In this document: piece after piece, positions 13,187 through 13,348 of the stretch
How the letters are laid out: every line of letters begins with the position of its first letter
Position numbering within the stretch: the stretch's first letter is position 1
Origin: Clostridia bacterium
GTDB lineage: Bacteria > Bacillota_A > Clostridia > Christensenellales > Aristaeellaceae
Length of the DNA stretch: 13,348 bases
Direction of reading: 5' to 3'
NCBI GenBank assembly: GCA_017481065.1
Contig: JAFUPT010000099.1
Coordinates: 1 to 13,348, forward strand
The notes under the pieces: generated by a model
Told to the model about the DNA's origin: nothing
Database searches by the model: none
The model's input: only the letters and a program-made list of their open reading frames with translations
Program-made: the position numbers and the translations under genes

Positions 13187-13348
13187 CGCTGGGGGCTTCC
13201 AGCCCCCAGACCCCCGCCAAAGGGAATGATTCCCTTTGGAAACCCCTGTAAGGCAAATCGCGCCATTCGGCGGCGCGATTTGCAAAATATTATTTTTCCC
13301 AGCAACGCAAAGCGTTGCCTACTGAGGGGTCCAGGGGAAATCATTTCC
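13187..13348 (+). repeat. Compound hairpin repeat, copy D, cut by window end
   Basis: Outer left hairpin (13189-13197 with 13201-13209, 3-nt loop), CCCCC, inner left hairpin (13217-13227 with 13229-13239), CCCCTGTAA, core 1 with a 12-bp stem (13253-13264 with 13272-13283), AAAATATT, core 2 (13302-13308 with 13312-13318), TGAGGGGTCCAGGGG, then the first half of an inner right hairpin (GGAAATCATTTCC at 13336-13348) cut by the window edge. It occupies the 5' region of the SIS gene, 11 nt above its AAGGAG. Confidence 0.85.

Noticed and set aside
2119..13348. Repeats as a CRISPR array
   Set aside because: The four copies are kilobases apart, with no regular short spacers and no cas genes.

Overview
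The window looks like a chromosomal segment of a GC-rich, spore-forming Clostridia-type Firmicute, probably an anaerobe and possibly gut-associated. The evidence is an intact spoIIE-like sporulation phosphatase gene, a clostridial-type HPr-like protein, Na+-pump decarboxylase membrane subunits, strong AGGAGG-type ribosome binding sites, and several near-consensus SigA promoters with 17-bp spacers. I cannot place the genus. There is no phage, transposase, CRISPR array or plasmid backbone.

Layout. Positions 1-129 (minus): a tRNA-Gln(CTG) and a cut-off tRNA-Glu(CTC) transcribed from a consensus promoter at 170-198. 366-596 (plus): a small HPr-like protein without the phosphorylatable histidine, followed by a clear terminator. 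711-1970 (minus): a membrane-anchored HtrA-type serine protease with an unusual Gly/Tyr/Gln-rich insertion in its PDZ domain; its promoter carries a CtsR-like direct repeat and a palindrome. 2341-2562 (minus): a small DUF378 membrane protein, divergent from spoIIE (2700-5006, plus). 5081-6262 (plus): an MFS transporter, then an RpiB/LacAB-type sugar-phosphate isomerase (6331-6936, plus) with its own promoter. 7149-8354 (minus): a DUF1015 protein. 8626-9855 (minus): an oadB-like decarboxylase beta subunit and a 42-residue gamma-like subunit, with no alpha or biotin subunit nearby. 9986-12380 (minus): a zinc-dependent phospholipase C-family protein and a cardiolipin synthase-type phospholipase D protein, probably one phospholipid operon. 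12599-13162 (minus): a GmhA-like SIS-domain isomerase starting at GTG.

The most notable content lies between genes. Four copies of a compound, multi-hairpin intergenic repeat (about 2119-2334, 6947-7142, 8411-8611 and 13187 to beyond the window end) share one architecture: outer hairpin, C/G tract, inner hairpin, core hairpin 1, an AATATT box, core hairpin 2, then mirrored inner and outer hairpins. Stem sequences differ between copies but the pairing is kept by compensatory changes, which points to selection on a folded RNA or cruciform DNA. All four lie in the same orientation. They sit at operon borders: between convergent stops, downstream of minus-strand genes, beside a promoter, or in a 5' leader.

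The genes are mostly independent housekeeping and accessory units (envelope quality control, phospholipid remodelling, sporulation, sugar-phosphate handling, Na+ energetics) and not one pathway. I did not find a convincing new multi-gene system; the repeat family is the best candidate for something undescribed.
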